A stretch of 64,000 bases of DNA, taken from the NCBI RefSeq assembly GCF_900109555.1, contig NZ_FNZV01000007.1, positions 124,001 to 188,000 on the forward strand. Reading direction: 5' to 3'. This DNA is from Pacificibacter marinus (GTDB lineage Bacteria > Pseudomonadota > Alphaproteobacteria > Rhodobacterales > Rhodobacteraceae). Of the stretch, positions 28,311 to 36,376 are shown piece by piece; the stretch's first letter is position 1, and each line of letters opens with the position of its first letter. The notes below the pieces were generated by a model. That model made no database searches and had not been told where the DNA came from. It saw only the letters and a list, made by a program, of their open reading frames with translations. A program made the position numbers and the translations under genes.

Positions 28311-28534
28311 AGCATTTTGCCTATCTCTGCGGCGCTCAGAACTTTGCCTGCTGACAGCACTTTATCATCCACCACCAATGCTGGCGTCGACATGACGCCA
28401 TAGGCTGCGATTTCAGCAAAATCAGTTACCTTGACGATTTCAGCCTGTTTGCCGGCAGCCTCTGCGGCTGTCTTGGCATTTTCTCCAAGGGCAACGCATT
28501 TCTTGCATCCCGAGCCGAGGATCTTGATGATCAT
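28307..28534 (-). CDS. Small thioredoxin-like redox protein (CxxC)
   Basis: A 75-residue protein of the redox-active disulfide protein 2 type. It starts MIIKILGSGCKKCVALGENA with the CKKC active site, and includes the cis-Pro segment STPALVVDD. The ATG at 28534 is preferred because AAAGGA lies seven bases upstream; the frame is open further upstream but overlaps the permease gene. These proteins are often encoded next to ArsP-type permeases, where they may donate or receive electrons or metal-bound thiols. Confidence 0.88.
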   Translation of the reverse strand: MIIKILGSGCKKCVALGENAKTAAEAAGKQAEIVKVTDFAEIAAYGVMSTPALVVDDKVLSAGKVLSAAEIGKML

Positions 28535-28545
28535 GATGTATCCTT

Positions 28546-29544
28546 TCAGATGAACAGGTGAGTGATGGCATTGAAGATAAAGCCGATGGTCAGGATACCG
28601 ACCGTTACAATGCCAGTAAACGTGACCAGCAACGGCATTTTGACCACCCGTTTGAGCATGATGAGCGAGGGCAGCGACAACGCCGTGACCGCCATCATAA
28701 AGGCCAGTACTGTCCCAAGCCCAACGCCTTTGCCCACAAGCGCTTCGGCGATCGGCAGGGTTCCGAAAATATCGGCATACATCGGAATCCCCACAACAGT
28801 GGCCACAGGAACGGCCCACCATTTATCTTGACCCAGTAGCGCCGAAATCGTTGCGGCGGGCACCCAATTGTGGATGGCAGCACCAATACCGACCCCGATC
28901 AAGATATAGGGCCAGACTTTATGAACGATATCCATCACCTGATCGCGGGCAAAGCTGATGCGTTCGTTTCTGGTCAGCACCTCATCCGCATCCGACACCG
29001 GAACGTTGCGCACAAAATCGGCGACCTGCCCTTCCATGCCGAGCTTACCGATGATGGTACCGCCTATGATTGCCACCAACAATCCAACCCCGACATACGC
29101 CAGCGCGATTGGCCAACTAAAGATCGAGGCGAGCAAAATGACCGATGCCATATCGACCAACGGCGATGAAATCAGAAAAGAAAACGTCACCCCAAGCGGC
29201 AGACCCGCTGCCGTAAATCCGATGAACAGCGGGATTGATGAACACGAGCAAAACGGGGTGATTGTGCCGAGCAACGCCCCCAAGATATTTGCGCCTATGC
29301 CCTGACGACCGCCTAAAATCCGACGGGTCCGTTCGGGTGGGAAATAGCTTTGCACATAAGAAATCGCGAAAATCAACACTGAGAGCAGGATGAAAATTTT
29401 CGCCACATCATAGACAAAGAAATGGATCGATCCGCCTATGCGCGAGGTCGGGTCTAGCCCCACCGCTTGTACGACCGTGGTCACCAAATCAGACAACCAT
29501 TGCATTCGTAGCAATTGATCGTTCATCCAGCCGAAAATATTCAT
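28546..29544 (-). CDS. ArsP/SO_0444-type permease
   Basis: A 332-residue membrane protein of the permease family PF03773, with eight or more hydrophobic segments. It contains the family signature TPFCSCSSIPLFIGFTAAG, with the CSCSSIP core implicated in metal or metalloid transport. The gene is first in the minus-strand module and is followed 11 bases later by the thioredoxin-like gene. Export of organoarsenical or Cu/Zn is the known range of the family; which applies here is unknown. Confidence 0.88.
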   Translation of the reverse strand: MNIFGWMNDQLLRMQWLSDLVTTVVQAVGLDPTSRIGGSIHFFVYDVAKIFILLSVLIFAISYVQSYFPPERTRRILGGRQGIGANILGALLGTITPFCSCSSIPLFIGFTAAGLPLGVTFSFLISSPLVDMASVILLASIFSWPIALAYVGVGLLVAIIGGTIIGKLGMEGQVADFVRNVPVSDADEVLTRNERISFARDQVMDIVHKVWPYILIGVGIGAAIHNWVPAATISALLGQDKWWAVPVATVVGIPMYADIFGTLPIAEALVGKGVGLGTVLAFMMAVTALSLPSLIMLKRVVKMPLLVTFTGIVTVGILTIGFIFNAITHLFI

Positions 29545-29933
29545 ATCATAATCGCTTAAATTCGGGTTTCGTTAGCACCTACGTCGCACTGCGATGGTCT
29601 ACCACCAATCCTGCTTGCTTGCGCACAGCACATAGCGTGCCCTCACGGCGACGCATCAAGAGTGGTCAGGACAAAAAGGTTTATGGTTACACCTTAGCTT
29701 TTGCGCATAAGGTGATTGCCCATGCCTTGATCCAGATCATGGGTTTTGATGTGAGGTTTCCACCATGGATCGCGAGACTGTCAGGGTAGCAAGCACGACA
29801 ATCCTAATAGCAAAAGTATAGGTGCTTTAAATTACGCGGCAATTCTTGCATGCGCACCCTGTATTGTTCCGACAGAACTGACAAATACGGGCGTTGGCGG
29901 CAATTTACGCCAAAGGTCATACATACAATTTGT
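29545..29933. other. Non-coding region upstream of the permease module and downstream of rsmJ
   Basis: A 389-base stretch. A plus-strand frame at about 29650-29790 is open (reading RRRIKSGQDKKVYGYTLAFA) but lacks a start and a family, so it may be a decayed gene. No ArsR-type regulator gene is present and I see no clear operator. Confidence 0.3.
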
Positions 29934-30593
29934 TTAAATACTTACGTCCTTTGGCATCCCTAAGCCTGTCATGAATACATCATACCGAGTTGTTTTCCCT
30001 ATAATTTGATGCGTACATGGCTCAAGCCCTTCAATACGATCCGCCTTAGCAGGCCACTTTAAAACGACACGATTACGTGCATATTTTAATGCCACGCGCA
30101 CCAGATCAGCGGCATCATCATCGGTTCCAACGATCTCACGGACTTGACGTAAGTCCAGTTTCACCAGCGCAGAATTTTTACGTGGTGGGTGCATTGGGTC
30201 AATCAGAATTGCTTCGCCTGAAAGCTCAGGGAGCAAATCTTTGGCATCCCCTTTTAAAAGCGTCATGCGGTTGATAATGTCGCGAAAATCGCCGCCCTCG
30301 GCTGCGGCCCGCGTCATACCGTCCGCCAACAAAGCGTGCATTTTTTCTGATCTCTCGATCAATGTGACTTGCGCGCCAAGCGATGCCAAAAGAAAAGAGT
30401 CACGCCCCAAGCCCGCCGTCGCATCGATAATCATTGGCGTTTTACCCGCGCGCAGCCCCATCGCTTTTGCTAAATCTTGACCGCGCCCGCCACCAAACCG
30501 CAGCCGGTGCGCCACGGCACCGTTGACAAAATCAACACGCAGTTCTGCGGTACGCTTTTTCAAACCCAATCCCTCAATGTCATTTCCATGCAT
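29934..30593 (-). CDS. rsmJ: 16S rRNA (guanine-1516-N2)-methyltransferase, RsmJ-like
   Basis: A 219-residue Rossmann methyltransferase. It shows VDFVNGAVAHRLRFGGGRG, the SAM motif DATAGLGRDSFLLASLG and LIDPMHPPRKNSALVKLDLR (the DPM.P...KSALVK signature of RsmJ). The N-terminus is short compared with E. coli RsmJ because the extra leading segment is missing. The family is best known from gammaproteobacteria, so its presence here is unusual and may reflect transfer. Start taken as ATG 30593. Confidence 0.85.
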   Translation of the reverse strand: MHGNDIEGLGLKKRTAELRVDFVNGAVAHRLRFGGGRGQDLAKAMGLRAGKTPMIIDATAGLGRDSFLLASLGAQVTLIERSEKMHALLADGMTRAAAEGGDFRDIINRMTLLKGDAKDLLPELSGEAILIDPMHPPRKNSALVKLDLRQVREIVGTDDDAADLVRVALKYARNRVVLKWPAKADRIEGLEPCTHQIIGKTTRYDVFMTGLGMPKDVSI

Positions 30594-30859
30594 TCACCAG
30601 CATTCTCATTCTGTTTCAAATATAGATTTTTCGCACTTACTATAGCCCTAAAACTCAAAGTAAAAAGCACCCCGAACCATTAGTTACAGAGTCCAAAAAA
30701 TCGGATGGCAGAATAACTTTTGTAGAGCATCTCGAACGAATTAAATGCAATGCCTAAAGGGTTCGTTTCAAATACAAATGGGGTCTGGAAGTACTTGAGG
30801 ATTGGACCCTAAAGGCGTTTCTATTGTAGTGCTTCATAGATGCCCCTAGCCTGTCTGAT
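30594..30859. other. Intergenic region with a hairpin before the unknown cluster
   Basis: An AT-rich non-coding region. Its right end runs into the imperfect hairpin TAGCCTG (30847-30853) / CAGGCTA (30864-30870). The loop and arm include the TTG at 30860, which casts doubt on that TTG as a start codon. Confidence 0.35.
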
Positions 30860-31375
30860 TTGTCAGGCTACGGATCTGATTTTACGTCAGAAAGTACATA
30901 TCAACCAGTTGATAATAGGACAAACCGATTTGGTTCAATGACGTTCCATGCCTCCAAAGCTATGACGTGGGATGGCGTAATCCCGACAACGGGTAACTTC
31001 ACAAAAGTTGTAATTTGCAAGCTGGATGGCTCTGGCTTTATCCGACATTTTCTAAGTGCAAACGATGCAGAGAAAAACGCGCTCTACACGCTCCACTCAG
31101 CTTTTCTTGCGTATAACATGGCGGTGATTGAAGGCGTGGACCTGTCAAAAGTTACCGCATCCTTCCAGCTCTGCTTGGACTACCTGATACCAGTCATCAA
31201 AGGCGTCGTTACGTGGCCCCACACTGGTTACGGAGACGACAATTGGGATGACTTTTACGAAGTCTTCCTGCTTGCAGATACGCACTTCGATACCGCCGAC
31301 ACTGCGGATTACATCCTCACGAACTACGGCAGTCACTTCGACGAGGCTAACTCAGACCTTTTGTATAAAAAATAG
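30860..31375 (+). CDS. Unknown protein, first gene of an accessory cluster
   Basis: A soluble protein of up to 171 residues that I do not recognise. The frame has a TTG at 30860 and the first ATG at 30938 (residue 27, FGSMTFHASKAMTW); neither has a good ribosome site. The frame is coding-like even before the TTG (DAPSLSDLSGYGSDF), so this may be the 3' part of a truncated gene. It is rich in Asp, Tyr and Trp (e.g. WPHTGYGDDNWDDFYEVFLL). It ends ten bases before a LamG-like gene on the same strand. Confidence 0.55.
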   Translation: MSGYGSDFTSESTYQPVDNRTNRFGSMTFHASKAMTWDGVIPTTGNFTKVVICKLDGSGFIRHFLSANDAEKNALYTLHSAFLAYNMAVIEGVDLSKVTASFQLCLDYLIPVIKGVVTWPHTGYGDDNWDDFYEVFLLADTHFDTADTADYILTNYGSHFDEANSDLLYKK

Positions 31376-31385
31376 GAGAATACCC

Positions 31386-32216
31386 ATGTCCGGTATCACA
31401 ATGAAAAGCTCAACAGCAGACTTCTCGGCAGCGCCTCTCGGTTTCGTTAACATCAACCCTTTGCCAGATGATCTACCTGCTGGCCTCGGCAAGCTGTTGC
31501 TGACGCGAAAATCGACAGCCGCAAGCAGTTTTGATCGCCAGTCTGGTGACCCGTCAGTGCTACAAACAATGAAGGATGGTTCTGGAGATATCACATTCAG
31601 CGCCACACATTTGACGGTTGAAGACACCGCGTCTGGCCTAATCGACACAAGTTTTGTGAACTCATACGAAGACGGATTTACTATCATCGGCGTAATGCGT
31701 TTTGATCAGGTCGGGACCGACGATGCGCATATTTTTTCAAACACCTCATGGAACAACAGCACTAAAGAAGGCTGGCGGGTGCTGGCCAACAGTGAAGCCA
31801 CAGGCGTTAATTTCCGGATGCAAGCCGAAGACGGTACGGGGGACGCCACCATGACTTACACGGTCCATGCCCCTGAAGACCCTGCGCCAGACGGGTGGTT
31901 TCTATTTGCCGCGATTTGGAACCCTGCGGGTGGAACGCTAGGTTCAGTCACCCTTGCCTACCCGCATTCAAACCGCCGTTATTCCAACGATCTCGTTGCT
32001 GCGGCCAAAGCCGCGTTGCCCGACGATGTGCTTGCTATGCTGTACGATCCTTGGGCGGCGTCACACGGCACAGACAGTCACGTGTCTTTGGCTATGATGG
32101 CCTACTATCCGAGCGTTCTGACGACTGTGACGACCGCGACGGGTGGCGGGCAGGTTGAGGACTTCTACTCTAAAATTAAACCTTGGCTTCTGGCGCGCGA
32201 CGTCACCATTTTATAA
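31386..32216 (+). CDS. LamG/concanavalin-like protein of unknown function
   Basis: A 276-residue protein with an excellent ribosome site (AGGAG nine bases before the ATG). No signal peptide. Residues about 80-215 have the pattern of a LamG-like jelly roll: GFTIIGVMRFDQVGTDDAHI, then GWRVLANSEATGVNFRMQAE and GWFLFAAIWNPAGGTLGSVT. Such domains in small cytoplasmic proteins often come from phage tail or host-recognition proteins. It lies in a four-gene cluster of unknowns between rsmJ and a DUF2852 gene. Confidence 0.7.
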   Translation: MSGITMKSSTADFSAAPLGFVNINPLPDDLPAGLGKLLLTRKSTAASSFDRQSGDPSVLQTMKDGSGDITFSATHLTVEDTASGLIDTSFVNSYEDGFTIIGVMRFDQVGTDDAHIFSNTSWNNSTKEGWRVLANSEATGVNFRMQAEDGTGDATMTYTVHAPEDPAPDGWFLFAAIWNPAGGTLGSVTLAYPHSNRRYSNDLVAAAKAALPDDVLAMLYDPWAASHGTDSHVSLAMMAYYPSVLTTVTTATGGGQVEDFYSKIKPWLLARDVTIL

Positions 32217-32320
32217 TGCAGGCACCGTGACACCAACACCTGCAGCGGCGAAGGGCGCGTTAGCGTGAAATCAAACACCGCCAACGCCGTTAAACAGATG
32301 TATAAAAGTAGGAGACTAAA

Positions 32321-32521
32321 ATGTCATTGAACGATGAGATGTACAAAATATCAAACCGATTTACCAGTGCGGAAGACCCGTGGGGTGAGTTCAACCTCTG
32401 GCTTGCAGAGCTTAATGCGGAAAGCTTGAAGCATGGATCGGATCACGAAGATTTCCGTCTCAAAGTCACTTTGATGATCCTAGAGAATAAATATGATCTT
32501 ATGATGCCTATTCCTGAATGA
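32321..32521 (+). CDS. Small acidic protein of unknown function (66 aa)
   Basis: ATG at 32321 follows the good ribosome site TAGGAGA. The product is acidic and helical with Trp residues (SAEDPWGEFNLWLAELNAES). No family recognised. It may be expressed with the LamG-like gene 104 bases upstream. Confidence 0.6.
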   Translation: MSLNDEMYKISNRFTSAEDPWGEFNLWLAELNAESLKHGSDHEDFRLKVTLMILENKYDLMMPIPE

Positions 32522-32592
32522 TCTTAAGTGTGACCTTAGGCAGATCATGAATATGATGTGCCATCAACACTGTGCGCAAAAGGACAAAGCGA

Positions 32593-33213
32593 ATGAGTGA
32601 CGTACAAACCCTGCTTACCCTTCCGATGGAGACACTTGTCGTGCTTGGCGCGGGATATATGGGGTATCGGATCGCCTATACTGGAGACGATCAAGCACAC
32701 AAAGCCGTAGATGTTGCCTTTATCAGTTTGGCATTTGGGCTGGTCTGCGGCCTCGGTATGCGGGTCAAAGTTGGAGGCTCTTATGAGATGGGTATTTCGG
32801 TCGCAATCGGGATCGCCGTAACAATACTAACGGCTGCAATTTGGAAAAAATATCTCGCCAATTGGTGCCGCAAAGTGTTGAAAGCAACAAATGTATCATA
32901 TTCAGATGGGCGCAGATCAGCTTGGGATAGCATCCGCGTTTCAACCAAAAACAATCCAACGCAGCTTGTGGTGCGCCAAAAGAACGGAATGCATCTTAAG
33001 TGCGACTATCTGAAAAGCTTTGAACCCTACCCGCACGGTCCCTGCGTTTTTGGCGAAGACGGCTCCATCGCGCTCTATGTCACGCACACCCAAAATGGCT
33101 CTGACCCCGACTGGTCTTTGGTGCAAACAACCAGCACCGAATTGGGACTGCAAATCACCTACATTCCCGCCGATCAGATCACAGCAATAGAAATGCGGAA
33201 CTTGATCACTTAG
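32593..33213 (+). CDS. Membrane protein of unknown function
   Basis: A 206-residue protein. The start at 32593 (MSDVQTLLTLPMETL) fits AAAGGACA upstream. Three hydrophobic segments lie at about 12-28, 39-56 and 66-84. A basic linker (WKKYLANWCRKVLKA) leads to a soluble domain of about 115 residues (WDSIRVSTKNNPTQLVVRQK; GEDGSIALYVTH). Topology suggests a cytoplasmic C-terminal domain. No function can be assigned. Its end overlaps the small convergent frame on the other strand by eight bases. Confidence 0.65.
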   Translation: MSDVQTLLTLPMETLVVLGAGYMGYRIAYTGDDQAHKAVDVAFISLAFGLVCGLGMRVKVGGSYEMGISVAIGIAVTILTAAIWKKYLANWCRKVLKATNVSYSDGRRSAWDSIRVSTKNNPTQLVVRQKNGMHLKCDYLKSFEPYPHGPCVFGEDGSIALYVTHTQNGSDPDWSLVQTTSTELGLQITYIPADQITAIEMRNLIT

Positions 33214-33352
33214 TTTTTTTGGAGGGCGCAGTGTCGCGTTCTGTTTTTGCAGGAGCAAACTGCAGCGCAGTTTTGTAGTTTGGCCCAGCATCTCCGGCTT
33301 TGGGATTTTCAGCATTAAGAGAAATGAATGTGTCTTTATCTTTGTCAGCCAT
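33206..33352 (-). CDS. Small hydrophilic protein (48 aa), candidate
   Basis: On the minus strand ATG at 33352 has GGAG six to ten bases upstream. It reads MADKDKDTFISLNAENPKAG and ends in a basic tail (TAPSKKTK). Length is short, so the call rests on the ribosome site and the non-random composition. It is convergent with, and overlaps by eight bases, the membrane protein gene. Confidence 0.4.
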   Translation of the reverse strand: MADKDKDTFISLNAENPKAGDAGPNYKTALQFAPAKTERDTAPSKKTK

Positions 33353-33440
33353 GATGTTCTCCGAATCTGATGATCGGGCCACTCTACCACGGTGATTTCG
33401 TACCGTTCACCAAAAACGGTTTGCTGCAACTATTGGTGTC

Positions 33441-33498
33441 ATTCACTGCAAGAATCCCTGTCGCGCTACATTCACTGCAAGAATCCCTGTCGCGCTAC
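33441..33498. repeat. Perfect tandem repeat, 2 x 29 bp
   Basis: The unit beginning ATTCACTGCAAGAATCCC and ending TGTCGCGCTAC occupies 33441-33469 and 33470-33498 with no mismatch. It lies in the 342-base region 33353-33694, which otherwise holds only the two dyads described next. Confidence 0.9.
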
Positions 33499-33591
33499 AC
33501 CCTTATCGCCCCGCCCACGATTGCATCTGCTGCAAAACCTGTTGGGTGGCATACTCACGTACCTAATTGAAAAATATGAATAATAAAAGTT

Positions 33592-33606
33592 AATGTAAAA
33601 AACATT
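33592..33606. promoter_or_regulatory. Dyad AATGT-N5-ACATT, copy 1
   Basis: AATGTAAAAAACATT is a 15-base dyad. With flanks it reads TAATGTaAAAaACATTcACAT, nearly the same as copy 2 at 33650. Two such copies 58 bases apart suggest a dimeric regulator site. Confidence 0.45.
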
Positions 33607-33649
33607 CACATAAACCCTTGCAAGCTGATCAGGTAATGCCAATATTACT

Positions 33650-33664
33650 AATGTGAAAGACATT
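33650..33664. promoter_or_regulatory. Dyad AATGT-N5-ACATT, copy 2
   Basis: AATGTGAAAGACATT with flanks TAATGT...ACATTtACAT. It lies 30 bases before the preferred start of the DUF2852 gene, close to where the promoter -10 would be (TATTAC at about 33643). A repressor binding both copies would block that promoter; inferred. Confidence 0.45.
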
Positions 33665-33694
33665 TACATCAACACAAACCAAGAAAGACACTCA

Positions 33695-34132
33695 ATGACA
33701 CATGCCGCTGAATTTGAAACTGTCCCTGCCCGCCCCCAAAGCTGGTTCAAGCGTACTGAAAGTTGGCTTGACGATAAAGGCAAAGGCGCCTGGATCGCTG
33801 CCATGGTGCTTGGCTTTATCTTTTTCTGGCCTATTGGCCTCGCCCTTTTATTTTATATGATCTGGAGCAAACGTATGTTTAGCAAATCATCGTGCCGCAA
33901 TCGCATGCACCGCAGCCACGCTGCATTTAAATCTTCTGGCAACACAGCCTTTGACGCTTACAAAGCCGAAACTCTGCGCCGCCTTGAAGATGAACAAGGC
34001 AGCTTTGAAGCCTTTCTTGAGCGTCTACGGGCTGCAAAAGACAAGTCTGAATTCGATCAATTCATGGATGACCGCAGCAAGAATGCGACAGACATGACGC
34101 AAACAGACGCTGACGTTAAACAAGACGCATAA
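33695..34132 (+). CDS. DUF2852 membrane protein
   Basis: A 145-residue protein. The core KGAWIAAMVLGFIFFWPIG, with one long or hairpin membrane segment, is the DUF2852 signature common in Rhodobacterales. A basic stretch and a helical C-terminal half follow (LRRLEDEQGSFEAFLERLRA). The start at 33695 is chosen over 33653 because the dyad copy 2 would otherwise sit in the coding region. The function is unknown. Confidence 0.8.
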   Translation: MTHAAEFETVPARPQSWFKRTESWLDDKGKGAWIAAMVLGFIFFWPIGLALLFYMIWSKRMFSKSSCRNRMHRSHAAFKSSGNTAFDAYKAETLRRLEDEQGSFEAFLERLRAAKDKSEFDQFMDDRSKNATDMTQTDADVKQDA

Positions 34133-34233
34133 GCGCCAAACTCAGTGGCAAACGGCGTGGGGCGCCCGCATCTCGAAGGGTCCCCCACCGCCAATGCCTG
34201 TCCACATCCATCCCATTTTGTGATAGAACGCCC

Positions 34234-34722
34234 ATGTCCACCTTTATGAATGAGACCGAAACAATGATCCATGACGACGACACCCTTTGGGGCCTTCCCG
34301 ATCCACACAGCCAGAGCAGTTTTTATGAAAATATGCCGGCCAAGCGTTTGATCGCCTTTGTGATCGACCTTGTGGTGGTTGTGGTTTTAGCAGCGCTCAT
34401 CGTTCCTTTTACCGCCTTTACTGGGATCTTTTTCTTTCCGTTTTTGGTCGCAGTCGTCAGTTTCGCTTACCGCGTCGTCACAATATCACGTGCGTCTGCC
34501 ACGTTGGGAATGCGGATGATGGGGATCGAATTTCGCACCTCAAAAGGCGAACGTTTTGACCTTGGCATGGCATTTTTGCATACGGCATTGTTCACAGTTT
34601 GGAGTTCGATGGGACTGCCGCAACTGGTGTCAGTTGTGTTAATGTTGACCACGGCCCGCAAGCAAGGCTTGTCTGATGTGATCCTTGGCACAGCTGCGAT
34701 CAACAGACCGTCACAGTTTTAA
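34234..34722 (+). CDS. RDD-family membrane protein
   Basis: A 162-residue protein. The family motif lies at residues about 34-48 (AKRLIAFVIDLVVVVVL, with the conserved R and D), followed by two further hydrophobic segments and SATLGMRMMGIEF. It is probably an inner-membrane protein; function unknown. The gene is followed by a strong terminator. Confidence 0.85.
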   Translation: MSTFMNETETMIHDDDTLWGLPDPHSQSSFYENMPAKRLIAFVIDLVVVVVLAALIVPFTAFTGIFFFPFLVAVVSFAYRVVTISRASATLGMRMMGIEFRTSKGERFDLGMAFLHTALFTVWSSMGLPQLVSVVLMLTTARKQGLSDVILGTAAINRPSQF

Positions 34723-34750
34723 TTTCACTAAAACCTTAAAAACATGATCC

Positions 34751-34776
34751 AAAGGGCGCTAAACAGCGCCCTTTTT
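34751..34776 (+). terminator. Intrinsic terminator after the RDD gene
   Basis: AAAGGGCGCT pairs with AGCGCCCTTT around AAAC, followed by T residues (TTTTT). Confidence 0.85.
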
Positions 34777-34874
34777 CCAATGATGCATTGCATTTGAATG
34801 GATGAGCCTCTTGGCGGGACTCGTTGGGCTTGCTACACTTGTGACACTTCATAAAAACGGTTTGTTTTCTAGTT

Positions 34875-35735
34875 ATGCGCCATTCGCTTCCCCATGCTCC
34901 ACAATTTTACGTCACCACTCCGCAGGCTTGCCCTTATCTAGAGGGCAAAATGGAGCGAAAATTGTTCACGGCGTTGCAAGGGGGAAATGCAGGACCGCTG
35001 AATGACAGCTTGTCGAAACAGGGCTTTCGCCGATCGCAAAATGTGCTGTACCGCCCCACCTGTGTGGATTGTAACGCCTGTTTGTCTGCACGCATTCGTG
35101 TCAAAGATTTTGTGCCAACCAAAAGCCAAAAGCGTGCAGCCAAAAAGAACGCATATCTGAAACGCTCTGCAACATCGCCTTGGGCGACGGAAGCGCAATA
35201 TGAGATGTTTCGCGAGTATTTAGAAGCACGCCACTCAGATGGCGGCATGGCAGATATGGATGTGTTCGAATTTGCCGCGATGATCGAAGAAACGCCCATT
35301 CGCACACGTCTGATCGAATATTACACGCCGGAAACAGAAACGCTCAGCCGTACGTTGTCGGCGACATGTTTGACCGATTTACTCGATGACGGGCTGTCGA
35401 TGGTGTACTCATTTTACAAACCCGAACTGACCAAAGACAGTCTTGGCACTTTCATCATTTTGGATCACATCGAAATAGCACGCGAGGCAGGTTTGCCCTA
35501 TGTGTACTTGGGATACTGGGTGCCCGGATCGCAAAAAATGGGCTACAAAGCGCGTTTTTCTGCTTTGGAAGTGTTCACAGATGGGGAATGGGTCAAAGTT
35601 GAAGACCCGAACAGTTTCAGCCCCACATCACCCGAAGGGCTAAACGAACCCATTGCACAACAGGTGGCCAATATCAGCCTGCCACAAGGGGACGACGGGG
35701 CGCCAGACGGCACATACCCTGTGACCGAACTTTAG
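34875..35735 (+). CDS. bpt: Aspartate/glutamate leucyltransferase (Bpt/ATE type)
   Basis: A 286-residue aminoacyl-tRNA-protein transferase of the bacterial N-end rule. It adds Leu from Leu-tRNA to proteins with an N-terminal Asp or Glu, marking them for ClpAP. Visible are [16 protein letters not shown] at the N-terminus, the Cys cluster [16 protein letters not shown], and [17 protein letters not shown] near the C-terminus. It is a single gene after the RDD terminator. Confidence 0.92.
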   Translation: MRHSLPHAPQFYVTTPQACPYLEGKMERKLFTALQGGNAGPLNDSLSKQGFRRSQNVLYRPTCVDCNACLSARIRVKDFVPTKSQKRAAKKNAYLKRSATSPWATEAQYEMFREYLEARHSDGGMADMDVFEFAAMIEETPIRTRLIEYYTPETETLSRTLSATCLTDLLDDGLSMVYSFYKPELTKDSLGTFIILDHIEIAREAGLPYVYLGYWVPGSQKMGYKARFSALEVFTDGEWVKVEDPNSFSPTSPEGLNEPIAQQVANISLPQGDDGAPDGTYPVTEL

Positions 35736-35753
35736 CGCCCTATCAGCAACGTA

Positions 35754-36215
35754 TCAGTGATAAACGGCCCCAGCATGGGGTGCTTGGGTGTATGGCACTG
35801 TGCCGCAAATCAGCAAGCCCAGTTGCTGCGCCAGACCAACGGCAACGGGCACGATGTCGGCGGGCAAAAGCAACATACCGATCAGCATTGCATCCTCAGG
35901 ATCGCCCTGCGCAGCCAAGCGCACAAACTGCGCAAAGCTCGCCTCATCAGCGCCAATGCAGTTACAAGCGCTGTCATGGGTCATCAAAGGGCGGCGGGCA
36001 TGGCGTGTGATCAAGAACATCAAGTTTTCAAAAACGCCGCGTGCATTATCTCCGCGGTGCGCCCCTATCATCATCGAAAAGCTTTCCCACAATACGGCTT
36101 CATCACTCTGACCAAATTTGCGCAATGCGGTCACTAAAAATAGAGTTTGCTCATCGACTGCATCCACACGAGATACGGGTGCTGCACCTGACAGACGCGG
36201 ATCAAACTTGGTCAT
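35754..36215 (-). CDS. Conserved-looking hypothetical protein (153 aa)
   Basis: The start at 36215 is set by the strong AAGGAGA five bases upstream; the frame extends 20 codons further without a ribosome site. The protein is helical with no signal peptide or membrane segment (ALRKFGQSDEAVLWESFSMM; DPEDAMLIGMLLLPADIVPV). Two Cys lie close together (SACNCIG). I do not recognise it. It is convergent with bpt. Confidence 0.7.
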   Translation of the reverse strand: MTKFDPRLSGAAPVSRVDAVDEQTLFLVTALRKFGQSDEAVLWESFSMMIGAHRGDNARGVFENLMFLITRHARRPLMTHDSACNCIGADEASFAQFVRLAAQGDPEDAMLIGMLLLPADIVPVAVGLAQQLGLLICGTVPYTQAPHAGAVYH

Positions 36216-36327
36216 GTGACTCTCCTTGAATCTATACTTTACTATTTCCATAAGAAACCACAGTTCTTGGCGCACAGCAATACCTTATTATTTTAATCAG
36301 GATAAGATATTCACCCCTAAAACATGA

Positions 36328-36354
36328 AAAGGCCCCGCATCAGCGAGGCCCTTT
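36328..36354 (-). terminator. Terminator of the TRAP operon
   Basis: On the minus strand, GGCCTCGC pairs with GCGGGGCC (one wobble) around TGAT, followed by TTTTC. It lies about 23 bases after the DctM stop. Confidence 0.75.
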
Positions 36355-36376
36355 GCATGTCTAAGATGGCAAACGT

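Noticed and set aside
33441-33498. CRISPR-like repeat
   Set aside because: The two 29-bp units are directly adjacent with no spacers and no cas genes nearby.
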